This document shows positions 35,194 to 46,341 of a stretch of 64,000 nucleotides of DNA, piece after piece. Source of the DNA: Pyrenochaeta sp. MPI-SDFR-AT-0127 (lineage: Eukaryota > Ascomycota > Dothideomycetes > Pleosporales > Cucurbitariaceae); assembly GCA_020747015.1 (NCBI GenBank), contig JAGTJM010000031.1, positions 124,001 through 188,000 of the forward strand. Reading direction: 5' to 3'. The translations under genes and the position numbers were made by a program. The first letter of the stretch is position 1; each line of letters begins with the position of its first letter. The notes under the pieces are model-generated. The model did no database searches. It was given only the letters and a program-made list of their open reading frames with translations, and was not told where the DNA came from.

Positions 35194-36161
35194 CTAGAGA
35201 CTTGAATGTACGCTCAGGTTCGTATTGGTTTTTAAAGTTGTGTGTAGGATGCACGCCCCTCCACGCAACGAAGTAGATTCTTTTTTCGGTTCTCCTCCCT
35301 CTCTTCTACCTAGCCAGGAAGCTATTCCCACAATTGCGTCGCCAAAATTAAGTCCTTCGAAAATGCTATGTCCAATGAGTCTAAAATTCCTGCCCATACA
35401 GATTTGTTGGAAACATGGGATCTTGCAGCCATAGGCAACGCAAATCAGATCACAAACCTTCAGTCTATGCCGCACTAGGCCCACATCTCCTTTCTGTGCT
35501 GCCGCGAAAGCTGAAACTAAAGTGTCGCCCAATCTTGCGAGCCCAGGCATCCAGTTTCCATAAAATGATACTGCTGCTCTAATAGCGATTGCTGACATAG
35601 GATCGTCAACTGGAACTGGCCAGAGAGTACGTCCTTCTTTACAGCTGCCAACCGGGCTGCGCACTGGCAAAGTCTTTGAGGAAGTCTTCGCACAATTCTG
35701 CCGATAGATGCCCGATTTCGGCGATTATTTTATTCAACATTTTCCAGAGGGAGCGTTAGGTGCTCCAACCGATCAAACATGAGACCATTATGTGGCATGG
35801 CGTGGGTCGGCAGAGCATGTATTGCGATGTTGAGGAGATGCGCGCTTAATAGAGCAGACTGTTGAAATGCAGCTTTTTGTCGTCATCAAATGCTCCTTGC
35901 CCGGAAAGAAAATGGTACACAACGTTGAGCGATTTCAGAGCATTATGTAATGTCTTTTATTCTTGTGGCTGCCCGGCAGTTTTCCAGTTCTCTAGTTCGA
36001 AAGCCAGGATCGTTCTTTATCTCCCGTGACAAGCCCCAAACGCATGTAAACAGGAACATGATACAACTTCCTGGCTGTTCAATCTGTGCCCCGTAGTGAA
36101 AGCCTGGCATGTACCTACGTAATCCGTGGATTCTAATGTATTTTGTGCCTATGCCCATCAC
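35194..36161 (-). pseudogene. Frameshifted relic gene of unknown family
   Basis: Reading the minus strand from 36161 to 35194, protein-like sequence continues but hops frame several times: an ATG-led block ending near 35943 (GFHYGAQIEQPGSCIMFL), a block around 35860-35960 (ALKSLNVVYHFLSGQGAF), another at about 35720-35860 (AHLLNIAIHALPTHAM), a block from 35740 (NKIIAEIGHLSAELCEDF), and a last block to 35194 (FYGNWMPGLARLGDTLVS). Blocks meet within a few bases and without splice signals at most of the joins, as expected from small indels. One join, near 35640, could also be an intron (GTAAAG...ATTAG). No family is recognised. Read as one decayed gene of roughly 300 codons; the evidence is amino-acid composition and frame continuity only. 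Confidence 0.4.
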
Positions 36162-37365
36162 GATTCTGTATTATAGCTCAAAAGAGTATGGATATTTTCT
36201 TTGCATGAGAGCAATCGGAAAAACTTAACAATCCCCTTTGACTATTAGTGTAGTTACTCGGCGGCTGCCTCTGTGGGTCGTTTTGACAGCTCGTGTCTGC
36301 TAGGGTGTGAAGAGAGTAACTATCACACAACTCCAGCATTCAAAATTAAATTGATGAGAATGAGAAACGATTCCAGGCGAAACATATTTAATGAGCTCCA
36401 AAACTTCGATATGATAGGATTGCCCGAGTCACGTGTAACTAGATGTCTGGTTTTCCGCCTTTGCGCTTCCTATAGTAAATTATACAGTTTTGTGCAATTG
36501 ATTTCTGTTCAGGATCTGGACAGACATCACGTTATGTGTCGAGGTTATACTCAGGTTTGCGAAACAAGCCTATGTTGCTGCGCCATATTCAAACCCATCA
36601 TCGTTGCGTCTTCGATGGAGTCAGAGTTCGTCACGAGAGTGACCTGTTAACACTATACAGTGCCAAATCCTTCAATTACAGACACTTTGCCCAACAAAAC
36701 TTGTTCCAAAGGTTCACAAGTCATCGTACCATAGCCTTCAATTGAACCGATAATCGCACTTGTGGCGAAATTGTCTGTGTAGAGCCTAATTTGGACAATG
36801 AGATTGTGATGCGGCAGTCAAACAATTTTCAACTCACGGAAAACGTTGATGATAGAGCCCGGAATAATGGAATCGCCAATCATGGATCCGTGGTCAGCAC
36901 TAATGCTCACAGAGGAGACTTTCCCGCCGTTTTTCGGAATTTCCAATGCCTTTTCCAGTTTCTTTGTGCTTACGCGAGTTTCATCGGTGCGAGTATCCCA
37001 GCTTTCAAGGTCATCACTACCAAATTCGGTAAGCCTCGGGCGTACCCTTTTTGCCGTCCCCTGTATGTTTGCAACATGGAGTATTTGATGCGCTGATCGT
37101 CATCCAAAGAACGTCGATGGAAGTTACCCCACCAAACGCAACATGACTGATCGGCTGTCAGTATCGCTGCGACGTGGGGCCGCGGCCGAATAGGTTAGAG
37201 GTGGGTCGTCTCTGCTCGTCTCAGGATACTTCTTCTTGAGGTTCAGGTTCTCTTCTTCGATATTACTCTCTCACAACGCAGGTCTCTCCGCCATAGCCGA
37301 GTTTGTCAGGGCACAAAGCCAAGGCTATAAGTGTTTCGACCAATATTGAAGGAGAGAAGAACATA
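36162..37365. other. Gap upstream of the sugar transporter
   Basis: About 1.2 kb. A minus-strand frame at about 36818-37100 is open for about 90 codons and ends in TGA but has no start; see findings. The + strand part near 37366 is the transporter leader. Nothing else is supported. Confidence 0.45.
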
Positions 37366-39056
37366 ATGGCGACCCTCAAACAATCGACTCTTTGGGCCAA
37401 TCGCAAATGCCTACTAATTTGTTCCGCCGTGGCCATAGCCAGCATGCAGTACGGTATTGACACCGCAGCTGTTGGAGGCTTGCAGGCCATGCCAGGCTTC
37501 TTGATGGTGTTTGGATACAAAGATCCAACGAGTCCCTTGGGATATGGAATTGATGTATGTTCTGGAAAGGCGTTACAGAGTAAAGCTTGTAGCTGATTTA
37601 TGATCAGTCCACGGTTCAGCAGCTCATGACTTCACTCATGAACCTTGGTGCTTGCGTTTCTGCTATCGCCGCTGGAATATTCGGATCATACTTCGGTCGA
37701 AGGCCTGCATTGTGGCTAGCATGCGTGATTTGTCTTGCAGCTGTTGCCCTGCAGATAGGATCTACATCTCCCGCAGGTCTCTATGCTGGTCGCTTCTTTC
37801 TTGGCTTTTCCAATGGATTTCTAGTTGTATTTTCGACCGTCTATTGCAGCGAAGCAGCGCCTGCGCATCTCCGAGAGTATGTATATTCCGGATTATATGT
37901 TGGCTACTCATGATGCTGATGATTTCAGAATAATGGTTGGTTTGTTCTCCTATTATGTCAACATAGGCAGTATCATAGGGTCCGTCATCGACAACTATAC
38001 CAAACACCACATGAGCAAGGCGAGTTATCGTATCCCATTGGGTTGCATGTTTATTGTGCCAGTCTTGCTCACAATCTCGCTCTACTTCGTTCCGGAAAGT
38101 CCACGATGGCTGTTGCACCACGATCAAGCAGACGCGGCTCGCAGTTCTCTAGAGGTACTGCGTTTTGATCATGGTGACACGCTTGAGTTAGAGTGGGCTG
38201 AAATGATCCGCGGAGTGGCTGAAGAGAAGCGAATGGCCAGGAGTACGCCCCTTTTGGACATGTTTAAAGGACATGACCTAAGACGGACATTACTTTGCTA
38301 TGGTACGATAGCCGCACAGTCCGCTTCTGGAGTCTGGTTTTTCATCGGCTACCAGACATACTTTCTTACTCTGGCTGGTATCACAAAAGCTTTTGAATAT
38401 ACCATCATGAATGGCTGCGTAGGCTTCATCGGAGTTCATTTTGGTCTGTTCGCGCTGAAGAAACTTTTTGGCCGTCGAACGGTAATGATCCTTGGTGCTA
38501 TAACATGTGGACTGTGCGAATTGGCTTGCGGAATCGCCTCGAGTGTTGAGCCGACGTCTAAGGCGACTGGTAATGTTCTAGTAGCATTCACAGCGCTATT
38601 TATGTTCTGTTACAATGCGGGCGTTGGTGCTGCGAGCAGCCCACTAGCAACCGAGTTAGTCAGCTCTCGACTCCGTGCATGGACAGTTGGCAGTGCGAAT
38701 GCTCTCGGATATTTTCTTGCCTGGTTAGTAGGGTTTTGCTCGCCATATTTCATCAATCCTCAAGATCTCAATTGGGTACGTAATCTACCTTCGCAATATT
38801 TCAAACTCCATGTCTGATAATGCAACAGGGACCCCGGTACTCGTACATATGGGCCGGGTCCAACTTCCTGTGCGTAGTTTGGTTCTATTTCTTCCTCCCA
38901 GAAACCAAAGCAAGGTCGCTTGAAGAACTCGATGAGATCTTCGAGGCTGGTATTGCAGCGCGGAAGTTCACGCAATACGAATGCCGAATCGTTGACGATG
39001 CGAAGAAGGATGTCTTCGGGAGGGAAGATTCGCAAGTCACCAAGCAGGATGCATAA
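37366..39056 (+). CDS. MFS sugar transporter (sugar porter family)
   Basis: Four exons: 37366-37554, 37608-37876, 37929-38775, 38829-39056; introns of 51-53 nt, 510 aa. Twelve hydrophobic segments can be traced. Family signatures are present: GxxxGRR in the loop after the second helix (FGSYFGRRPAL), PESPRWLL at the end of helix 6, FGRRTVM after helix 8, and PETKARSLEELDEIF after helix 12. The first ATG of the frame is used; the frame extends 5' only through a TTG. These proteins import hexoses, disaccharides such as maltose, or related polyols by proton symport at the plasma membrane; the pattern is closest to the alpha-glucoside permease group, but the substrate cannot be fixed. It marks the end of the gene-poor island. 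Confidence 0.92.
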
Positions 39057-39962
39057 TCGCGATCAAGTATTTAGATGGTAAAACAATGCGTGATTTCACA
39101 GCTTAGAATAACAAAAGCGAATAGCACCATGATGAACCTAGCTCAACGATTGAGAAGACCCCGCTGCGACCTCAATACTAATTGTCATTGTTGTAGTACG
39201 CATGTGGAGATCCAGATTACGGAGAGCCTACAGCTTGTACGTCTAGCCGTGTCTTGTGCTGATCGGAAGGAGGCAATCAACTTATAGATGACGTGAAGAC
39301 CAGGTGATTTTTTTATGGGGGCTTGTTCAATTACTGGGTTGGGACGATGTGCCACACTAGGAATCGCTTCTTTTGTTATGCTATTAGGAATCTCAATGAT
39401 TTGTGCTCTCTATAGGCTTGGGCGCGAACATTTATTTGTTCCTGGCGTGTCGAGGAAGAAGAGGAGAGACGCGGATGTTTTGCTTCAGTCGGTTCGCGCT
39501 GGCGGCACAGCGGGCTTTAGCGCAGTTCGGACGGCCCCGCACTTCCACCCTTCAAACAGTTCTGAGAAATCGCCTTCTTCGCGTTGTATAATTCTCAACG
39601 TAGGAATTACGCAGTAGTCAACACAGTTTCCAGAATGGCTGAGTTTTTATACACGCCTTCGGAACATTGTCATGGGTCTGGATGCAAGGCAGCGTTTGAA
39701 TTTCTCCGACGCCTCGTCCAGGACTCAGCTTCGGGTCCCGGAGAGTGGGTACGGGGAAACTCAAGACATGAAACCCGATGGTGCTTATCTTGAGCCTCTA
39801 TCTCGTCAGCTTGAGTCTTTATTGTCGCTAACACGCTCGATGATAAGTACTGGGCACTCGCTTCCAATCTCATTTCTTTCCCACTTCACGTACAAAGTAC
39901 CCCTTAGGCTGAAGGTCCTGTACAGCTGTCTGGGTACAGGATAAGTTGGTAAAGGTACTAGA
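39057..39962. other. Intergenic region, no gene seen
   Basis: About 900 bp with several short open frames on both strands (for example 39315-39617), none with a domain or splice support. It is probably the transporter 3' UTR and the promoter of the next gene. Confidence 0.5.
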
Positions 39963-40823
39963 ATGCCTTCAATATCTTCTGCTACAGTATCTGGAATGCT
40001 CTCTACAGCCCCCGACACAAAGCCTCTCCCACGAATACTCTGCCTTCATGGAGGCGGTGTGAATGCCGCTATATTCAAGGCGCAGTCGCGATCGCTCATT
40101 CCCCATCTTCAACATTCCTTTCGCTTGGTATGGGCCGACGCACCCTTCTTCTGCGACCCGCATCCCGACATTATTAACGTGTACGGCTCCTATGCGCCAT
40201 TTCGACGGTGGCTTAGATGGCTCCCAGAGCATGGTGAACTTGATGCGGAAAGCTGTATTGAAGAAATCGGATATGCAATACGGACTGCGATGGAGGATGA
40301 TGATCGCGAAGGTGGTACAGGCGAGTGGGTGGGCTTGATGGGATTTAGCCAGGGTGCAAAGCTGTCTGCGAGTTTATTGCTTGAGCAGCAGGGGAGAGAA
40401 GAAAAGGCACGACGAGAAGGACACAAGGTCGAAACTGGGCCTACAGGAATACCGGGACTGAATTGGAGATTCGGTATACTTCTCGCAGGAAGGGCCCCGC
40501 TGAGCAACCTAAACCCTGGAACTCTCAAGAGCGAAGCGCTTGTAGGCGCAGGCAACCTCTCAGAAGGATTTCAGTTTTGCAAAGAAGTCCAACAAGAAGT
40601 TTTGTTGACAAAGCCGACCCTTCATGTTCACGGTATGGCGGATGCAGGGCTACACCTCCACCGAAAGTTGTTGCACGATTACTGTGAGACGGGCACCACG
40701 ACACTCGTCGAATGGGAGGGGGCGCATCGAATACCACTCAAAAGCAAGGATGTCGATCCAGTGATAGAAGCCATCTACAATCTGGCCGAAGGCACCGGGA
40801 TCAAGGTGATGAGGAAGGTGTAA
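39963..40823 (+). CDS. FSH1-type serine hydrolase
   Basis: Single exon, 286 aa. Landmarks are the first strand ILCLHGGG, the nucleophile elbow GLMGFSQGAK (Ser 129), a THLHVHGxxD-like strand (TLHVHGMADAGL) holding the acid, and a late GAHRIP with the catalytic His. This is the FSH1 / serine hydrolase family; relatives include yeast Fsh1-3 and thioesterases such as LovG that release polyketides from their synthases. No polyketide synthase lies in the window, so a secondary-metabolite role is not supported here. There is no signal peptide, so it is probably cytosolic. Confidence 0.9.
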   Translation: MPSISSATVSGMLSTAPDTKPLPRILCLHGGGVNAAIFKAQSRSLIPHLQHSFRLVWADAPFFCDPHPDIINVYGSYAPFRRWLRWLPEHGELDAESCIEEIGYAIRTAMEDDDREGGTGEWVGLMGFSQGAKLSASLLLEQQGREEKARREGHKVETGPTGIPGLNWRFGILLAGRAPLSNLNPGTLKSEALVGAGNLSEGFQFCKEVQQEVLLTKPTLHVHGMADAGLHLHRKLLHDYCETGTTTLVEWEGAHRIPLKSKDVDPVIEAIYNLAEGTGIKVMRKV

Positions 40824-41562
40824 GGCTGGTTGATGAAGACGGCAGCAACTTCACGTGACTTGACAGAAGATCCACTGGACCTATTTGGCTTAGAATACTA
40901 CCGCGACATATGCGATCCTCATCTCAATCCCAAGCCTGCGGGCCAACAGCCGACAGCCAACATGCTTCTCTACACATCGCAAACTCAACCTGAAGCAGCT
41001 TGGTCACATCGCCAATGGATCGCCAAGCCTGCTCCGCGGGTCCCGCTGCCCGCGTCATGCCTCGACAACAGAATGGTCATCCTCGAATGCCAAATTCAAG
41101 CAGACCAAATACCACCCAAGACTCTTCAATCAATGATATATTTACTAGACCAAGCCAATCGTGCATGAGACCCTGAAGCCATGACGGACCTAGCAGGAAA
41201 CTACCCGCCGATTCGAAGTCGTGATGTAATCTGTACGCAGCGAGTACACTTGTTCTCCACAATTAGTGAGATCGATGGTTCGCGCATATTGCAAACCTCG
41301 ACACGTGTCTGGTATAATGCTTCCGCCGCACTCGTTTATGGTTGATGATGACGTTGGAAAAAATATGTCGCACATGGGGACGGGGCTGTGAAGACTTGTA
41401 GGCGTCAGAGGCAATTGAAGATGAGTGACGCAAAATTGAATCCATGTGCTTGATGAAAAGGTATAAAGTGAACATGGGCTCATAGCATAAAAGACCTTTG
41501 ATAACCAAGCCAAACAAGCATTTACTTACCTTTCCAATACCAACAACACCCAGACGATCAAC
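40824..41562. other. Intergenic region, no supported gene
   Basis: About 740 bp. An ATG-led frame at 40830-41168 (112 aa) starts six bases after the hydrolase stop and has no domain; it is probably 3' UTR. The last 100 bp are the leader of the next gene. Confidence 0.5.
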
Positions 41563-41911
41563 ATGCAGAACCAACACGGACAAGGCGTTTCCCACGCCGC
41601 CGGCGACAGTAAGGTCCCACATAAGGTCCAAGAGCAAGCCCCCACCGGTCTTGAGAAGAATCTCCCAAATTCGGTACATTGTCTATCAAGTCCATTTCCA
41701 TCACAAGATCCGACTAACACCGAATCAGGTCCACGACACCGGCAGCTCAAAGGATGGCCCTCAAACCAATGTCAGCCACGCTAAGGGCGGAGGCTCCGAA
41801 TCCATTGTTCCCCAGAAGCTCCAGGAGAAGTTGCCTGAGTCAATCGAGCGCGCTGTTCCTAATGCCCTTCACGACACGGGCGACCAGGGTGGTCTGCACA
41901 GGAAGCAGTAG
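41563..41911 (+). CDS. Small hydrophilic two-repeat protein
   Basis: Two exons, 41563-41673 and 41729-41911, 97 aa, intron of 55 nt with a CTAAC branch and CAG acceptor. The protein is built from two similar units: SHAAGDSKVPHKVQEQAPTG...LPNSVHDTGS and SHAKGGGSESIVPQKLQEKLPESIE...VPNALHDTG. The pattern is SHA-x-G...VP-x-K-x-Q-E-x(n)-LP...HDTG. The protein is charged and Gly/Ser/Gln-rich, with no signal peptide, membrane segment or cysteine. Such short soluble proteins in fungi are often linked to stress or sporulation, but I do not recognise a named family. The intron sits almost exactly between the two units. Confidence 0.75.
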
Positions 41912-42585
41912 ATAAACCATCGGTCATTAGACAATGTTAAAACATAATCACGGAAGAACTTGCATATTGTACAATATAGCAGCTTAATTAGACCTGTTTT
42001 ATCTCCGATATCTCAAAGTAATGAATTTAAAGTGAACTATCATGAATCACATATCATTGTTTACAGTCTCGTATCCTCTTCGCTTGCTTCGAATTTTCTT
42101 TATGACTTTCCATTAATGGATGATCCCTTTTCTCTACCCAAGTCACTAGCCAGCCAAGCAGCGGACTTCCTTCCCAGGTTAGCAAACACGCTTCAAATCA
42201 GTTGTGGTGATTACAAATACAGAGACTTGGCTGCTCTTTGACCCTTCTGTATTATTTCTTACTTCAAGGCTGACAGTACAATGTACCTCAAAAGTTCCAA
42301 CGCAACAACCGGCCGCGAAGTTACCGCACGTAATTCAATAGATGCTGGTGTCAAAGACTAGATCCAGCTGGGCAGAAATTCAAACGGTTATCGTAGATCT
42401 ACAAGCCTTTTGTGGGTTATGTATCGCTACTATCTCACATTAATGACATTAGGGTCGTTTAGGGTGTTTCCGCTCTTTTCAGGTCTTAAAGTTTGCACGA
42501 ACGCATTTGGGCGCTGAGCTGATGTGTGGCTAAAATAACTTGGTTGATCATAACAATGTACTATACGAATCCAATGGTACGTACG
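41912..42585. other. Convergent intergenic region, no gene seen
   Basis: About 670 bp between the 3' ends of the small repeat protein and the DUF6536 gene. The frame at 41960-42241 (+) is domain-free. Confidence 0.5.
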
Positions 42586-45034
42586 TCAGTAGTACACGGT
42601 GCCTATCTCAGGTTTTCTAACTGCCTTTGAAGAAAGAGAACAGTGGCTAGAGCCTTGGATCGGACTGTCATTCACCATTCCCCATTTTACCCTCCCGAGG
42701 TGTGGGTCCGCTTCTTCAGATGGGGGATGACATACGGCACTAATAAATGAACTACATGAGTTTGCAGGGGGTATTGTTGGAAGCATAGTCTGATGTCCTA
42801 CCCATCCGACACCCAGGACTAAACAGAAACCAATTGCAAAAAAGGCTCCAAGGCTTGAAAATGAGGCTCCGCATGCGGACTTTGAGGCTTCATCTTTACG
42901 CAGACCTAAACGATCAAAAGCGTCAAAGCGGACCAAAAAGAATGTCTGGGACAGCAACCAATGGAGTACACCACTGATCACGATGAGAGGAACTGCCCAT
43001 TTATACGGAAGCTGTAAGAAATAGGTGCTGCGCTGCTCACCCTTCGGTTTCGTAACTCGAAGACCTTTTCTAGTCATCCCAAAAGCGTTCCATTCTTGCG
43101 CAGAAGCCATGGCTGTACACAAAGTGTTCAGGTTCAGGTAGCAGAATGACAGCAGGAATTGTGGCATATTGGCTAACCATGCATTGAAAAGCGTTCCTTT
43201 TGATGTAGCCTCTACAGATCCGAGAACGAGTACGTTGTCTGATGTATTTCCCCATGCCCACGGATTTGTATAATCGCTTGTACTGAGAGGGATGAATACA
43301 ACGAGGACGATTAACAACAATGCCCTGGACAATTAGCAAAGTATCAAGATAGGGAGAGGATTATCATACGATAGAATAGCGGGTATACCCTTATCTATGC
43401 CCACTGAGGTATCGTACCGTCGTAGTCGCGGCTGCCATGCGTCCTTAGGATATGGAGACTTCTCATCTTCGTCTCCCATGTCTAATGTCGCAAACGCCGG
43501 TGAACTCCGACAGTACAAGATTGCTTTATCCTTTAACAAGCAATTTCCTTCAGTAGTGTGGTCCGGGCGTTTCAGAAACGATCCAGCAGCGTCCCCCAGA
43601 GTCACGATGTATTCTGATCGATCCGTGAACAGTACGCATAACATGATGACAAGCTTGAGGAAGTTAAAAGTTATGACGACTATCATAAAATGGAGGCTAA
43701 TCTGAATACGACTCGGACTTCCGGTTTCGGTTGTGAAACCATTTACGACACGCATACTCGCAGGGGCTGTCAGTTTGGGGTCAGTCGAATTTGACACAAC
43801 TGGGCCGATCTTAGCATGCGGCACCCAATCTTGTGATTGTGATGAAAGTTCTGAAGCTGTGACATGTGCGGAGAAGTTTCCGGGCAAAGAGTATGGCATC
43901 GAGAACGACCCTGTATTCTGTGGTGTATCGAAAGCAATTTGGTCAATTGCCAAATACAAGTCTCCATATCTGGAGACGTATTGCGACTCGTAACTCTTTC
44001 TCCACTGGGAATTACTCAGATTTCGGTAACGGGCCACTGTAAAATTCCGGCTCGAGTCGTTGAAATGCATTTGTTCATATTGATTCGACCATACGTCAAT
44101 TGGGATAATTCGATACTCGTTGACACCAATGATTTTGAAAATGGAAGCGTTGTAACTAGGTACAGTTAGTTAAACAGACGCTTCAAAAGAAAGCATATCC
44201 CTTACAATAGGTGCAATGGAATCGAGGAAGTAGCTAAGATGATGCATAGAGCCGCGCGCTTTCGAGATATAAACTTCAAGTTCCGAGGGCTGAGAATGCC
44301 AATATCCAGCCATTCACCTTTTTCGTGCGCCTTGTCGATCTCTGAGCGCGTTGGTGAGCTCAGGACCTGCATAGTATAGTTGCTACCAGCCAGTAGGATC
44401 GTGCTAAGAGCGTTGACAAAGATATGAAGGACTGCATTCCATCTTTCAATGATATCTTCACCCTCTTCCATCAAGTCTGCAATTCCATCTTTGTCGTAGC
44501 CAGAATTTCTTACAGCACCTGCTATAGCAAGGCCTATATTGCAGCAAAGAACGAAAGCGGACGCACAACTTCCGAATAGTACTCCCATGCGCCATCCGTA
44601 AAATCGGCTTCGCTGCATCCGCTGTGTGATACTCGATTCTGTTGATTGCACGATCCCATAAACCCTGGACCAAGGGCGTGTCAGTAAGCTGAACCTCTTA
44701 TGTGTCTCTGATGTTGCAGGGGAGGTAACAACAGACGCCGAATGCGATAATCTGCTCGCAAGGCTGGTATCGAGTATGCGAGAAAGTCAGTTTTATTATC
44801 TTTCATGTTAAGTCTGGGAATGTACTCAAGAATATCTGCGTCTTGACCGACCGACGAGCTTGTGTGAAGTGAGTCAAATCCCGTGTGCCCTCCCGAGTGA
44901 CGCTGATGTAAGCCTTCATGTCTGTGATCAAGTGGGGAAGCAATGTCTATTGAGTCCATTTCGATGGCAAGAGGCCCAAAGGTTGATATGAAGGGAAGCA
45001 AAGGCACATCTTGCTGTTCTGGTGGCGAAGCCAT
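42586..45034 (-). CDS. DUF6536 multi-pass membrane protein
   Basis: Five exons on the minus strand: 45034-44826, 44751-44695, 44664-44206, 44155-43370, 43324-42586; 749 aa. After a disordered N-terminal tail of about 95 residues comes the family hallmark RSRFYGWRMGVLFGSCASAFVLC, then a helix around NALSTILLAGSNYTMQ, the RKRAALC helix, and further membrane helices (IVVITFNFLKLVIMLCVLF, ALLLIVLVVFIPL, FLLSFCYLNLNTLCTAMASAQEW, WAVPLIVISGVLHWLLSQ, GAFFAIGFCLVLGVGWV). DUF6536 proteins are common and expanded in filamentous ascomycetes; their function is not known to me. Only 30 nt separate exons 2 and 3, an unusually short intron, so that join is the weakest. The frame extends 5' of 45034 only without an ATG. 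Confidence 0.85.
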
Positions 45035-46341
45035 TGGAGGTAAAGCAGCACCGTCTTGGGGAGAATAGCAAGCCACACTACCTAATGAACAAGTGTGAGG
45101 AAATAAGAGGGCGCATTAATCAAGAATGACAAAATTTGCGGGGCGGTCTGACAAGGCTGAGCGGGGTTGATTGACTTTTTAAGTCGATCTATTATTTGCT
45201 TGTTGTTTCCTTCGCCGCCACAAATGCAACTAAGAAGATAGGCCCCCAGTCTCTAACCACGTTAAGCATTCCGCCCCAACATCGAACGCCAGCAAAATTC
45301 CTTCATTATAGGTTTAAGTGTAAATTCTAAGCAACTAGACATTCTCAAATAACAACACTGTCACTAAGCTCGGCGCTGGGGCATCAAATGTAGCAGTCCC
45401 ACAGCAACCACAGAACAACATGCGCCATCGCCCCTTTTGAGATTTGCGTCCTGACGTGCCTCTAACCCTTGGAGTCGATAATTCTCACCAAAAGATGCGC
45501 TAGGGATGAGCGCACAATCCCCATAAATGTTTATTCAAGATAGTCTTTGTTTCTTCACACCCATTTGAATTCACCGTCAAACAGAACCATTTTGATACTT
45601 TGTTCCGCGATTGCCTGCAGCCCAACGCCTGATTTCCAGTCTATTTTTTCTTCAAATCAGAACCTTTAATGGATATCAGGACCCACCCTTGCAAAGAATT
45701 TGTAATCCGTCATGAACGTGTTATCGGGATTGTCAGATCGAGCTCGAATTAGTATCTATCACTGAATTTGTGCTTTGCGTAGTTCCCACCCTACGATATC
45801 ACTGTGATGTGCCATACTAAGATGTGGTCTTTGATAAGATGTGTGTTTGATCCAACCCCTGCGATAAAGGTCTTAACCACTTATTAATCGTTGTGTTCAA
45901 TACGAGTACTGTCGCACGGCGTTTGAAATGTCCGTGGCAATTCTAGATGCCACCAGTCTATGCATGAGTCTATGTCGAAGAAGTTGTTGTCTGCGAGGAG
46001 TCCAATGCAGCGTACAGTAATGGAAAATGAGGCTAAGAGTGTATTGGATGACGTTGAGCTAGGTTGCGACAAATATAGATTGTTCAGATGAGAGGTCATT
46101 ACTGAAGTTTGAGCTAGCATTGAATACATGTTCAAATATTGTGAATGATAGGAATAAGGCTAGTCTGCCTCAATAGCACTAACGAGGACTGGTACTGAGC
46201 AGTCCCTTTGTTTTTCCAAGTGCATTGAAAAGATCAGAACATTAATGATACATTATCTACATTCAACCATCCTGTCACGTTCATTGCTACACTTTTAACG
46301 ACAACCAATACAAACGTGCAATCCTGCACGAGATATTACAA
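45035..46341. other. Intergenic region, no gene seen
   Basis: About 1.3 kb, AT-rich, with no frame above about 85 codons. It contains the DUF6536 promoter and the 3' flank of the efflux pump. Confidence 0.55.

Noticed and set aside
36846..37088. Plus-strand 80-codon frame before the sugar transporter
   Set aside because: It is the complement of the start-less minus-strand frame and has no domain; at most one of the two can be real and neither has support.
40830..41168. ATG-led 112-codon frame just after the FSH1-type hydrolase
   Set aside because: Starts six bases after the hydrolase stop, no domain, no promoter space; most likely 3' UTR.
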